Assembly (NCBI GenBank): GCA_963169475.1
Contig: CAUJFT010000126.1
Span: forward strand, 1 to 7,181
Direction of reading: 5' to 3'
Length of the DNA stretch: 7,181 nt
Source: Bacteroidota bacterium
GTDB lineage: Bacteria; Bacteroidota; Bacteroidia; J057
Shown here piece by piece: positions 6,784 to 7,181 of this stretch. Each line of letters starts with the position of its first letter. Within the stretch, counting starts at the first letter, position 1. The notes below the pieces were generated by a model, which saw nothing but the letters and a program-made list of their open reading frames with translations, was not told the origin of the DNA and ran no database searches. The translations under genes were made by a program, and so were the position numbers.

Positions 6784-7181
6784 CTATAAGAGATTTTGCC
6801 AATTATTTTTCATAAATCCCCTTGTAATCACTATGGTTTATGTGATTTTACCCCAACGAGAACTGCCTATGGATAGAAGCCATTTTCTTGACCTATACTT
6901 ACACAAAAATTTCTTTTTATACCAATTGGTTGAGATAGGAATCATTTACAGGCTCCGCAAAACATATAAATCCGACATAATTCCCTCAAAAACAGTAAAA
7001 TATCCTTTATTTTTAAGCATTGATTATCAGTACTCAAATAATCTCCCGATGAACCAAGAGGGACTCCAAGTAATATATCCCTATTTCCCAATATTTTTTT
7101 TAAAAACCTATGAAAGTTAAATAAGGATTAGTTAATTTGCGATAAATTCTTGTGTACAGACACGAGATAGTCTTTTTCTCT
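6784..7181. other. 398-bp region without a convincing gene
   Basis: An open frame at 6833-7120 (95 codons) has the Tyr/Phe/Ile/Leu-rich make-up of translated AT-rich noncoding DNA and no recognisable family. Two mutually exclusive weak hairpins lie just past the macroglobulin stop: 6811-6818 with 6835-6842, and 6826-6831 with 6842-6847. Neither is followed by a clean T-run. A 10-bp palindrome, ACCAATTGGT, sits at 6921-6930. Near the right edge TTAATTTG (7132-7139) is one base off a -7 element but lacks a -33 partner. Confidence 0.5.

Noticed and set aside
6833..7120. 95-codon plus-strand open frame after the macroglobulin gene
   Set aside because: Its composition is that of AT-rich noncoding DNA, with no recognisable domain, no good promoter and no family resemblance. 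A real lineage-specific small protein cannot be excluded.
7128..7181. Minus-strand frame from the right edge ending REKDYLVSVHKNLSQIN and TAA at 7130-7128
   Set aside because: It could be the tail of a convergent gene, but 17 codons are too few to judge and the same bases also look like a weak plus-strand promoter.

Overview
The window looks like a chromosomal segment of a low-GC member of the Bacteroidota. A Cytophaga-type lineage is possible, but I cannot place it more exactly. The evidence is the Bacteroidota-style promoter elements (TTTG, then about 20 bases, then TAnnTTTG), the absence of Shine-Dalgarno sequences before AT-rich starts, and the protein families present. These are a Bacteroidota-type NA37 nucleoid-associated protein, a Bacteroidota-type macroglobulin with carboxypeptidase-regulatory and TonB-type domains, and a secreted EEP-family enzyme.

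Layout. Positions 1-214 (minus strand) hold the N-terminal 71 codons of a secreted endonuclease/exonuclease/phosphatase-fold protein, most like bacterial sphingomyelinase C; the rest lies off the left edge. It is divergent from a plus-strand NA37/NdpA-type gene (345-1382), and the 130-bp gap carries a candidate promoter for each. The plus-strand promoter overlaps the more upstream possible ATG at 312, so ATG 345 is preferred. A 14-bp hairpin at 1439-1474 follows that gene. A 277-bp intergenic region leads to the main gene at 1660-6783, a 1707-residue alpha-2-macroglobulin-like protein with an intact GCxEQ thioester motif. The last 398 bp hold no gene I can defend.

The point of interest is the architecture of the macroglobulin. 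The place where the bait region sits in canonical macroglobulins (between the VVDDALL strand and the A2M/MG7 domain) is expanded to about 520 residues. This insert contains, in order, a carboxypeptidase-regulatory-like domain, a charged helical segment, two tandem 14-residue YxxVT repeats, a Pro/Thr/Ser-rich linker and a complete TonB C-terminal-like domain. The likely role is an envelope protease trap or covalent capture protein whose labile segment is tethered to a TonB-type module. The families are recognised from sequence; the functional coupling is inference.

The three genes do not form an evident operon or pathway. The first two are divergent, and the macroglobulin gene has its own leader and is separated from NA37 by a probable terminator. 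The pbpC gene often found beside bacterial macroglobulin genes is not in the window.
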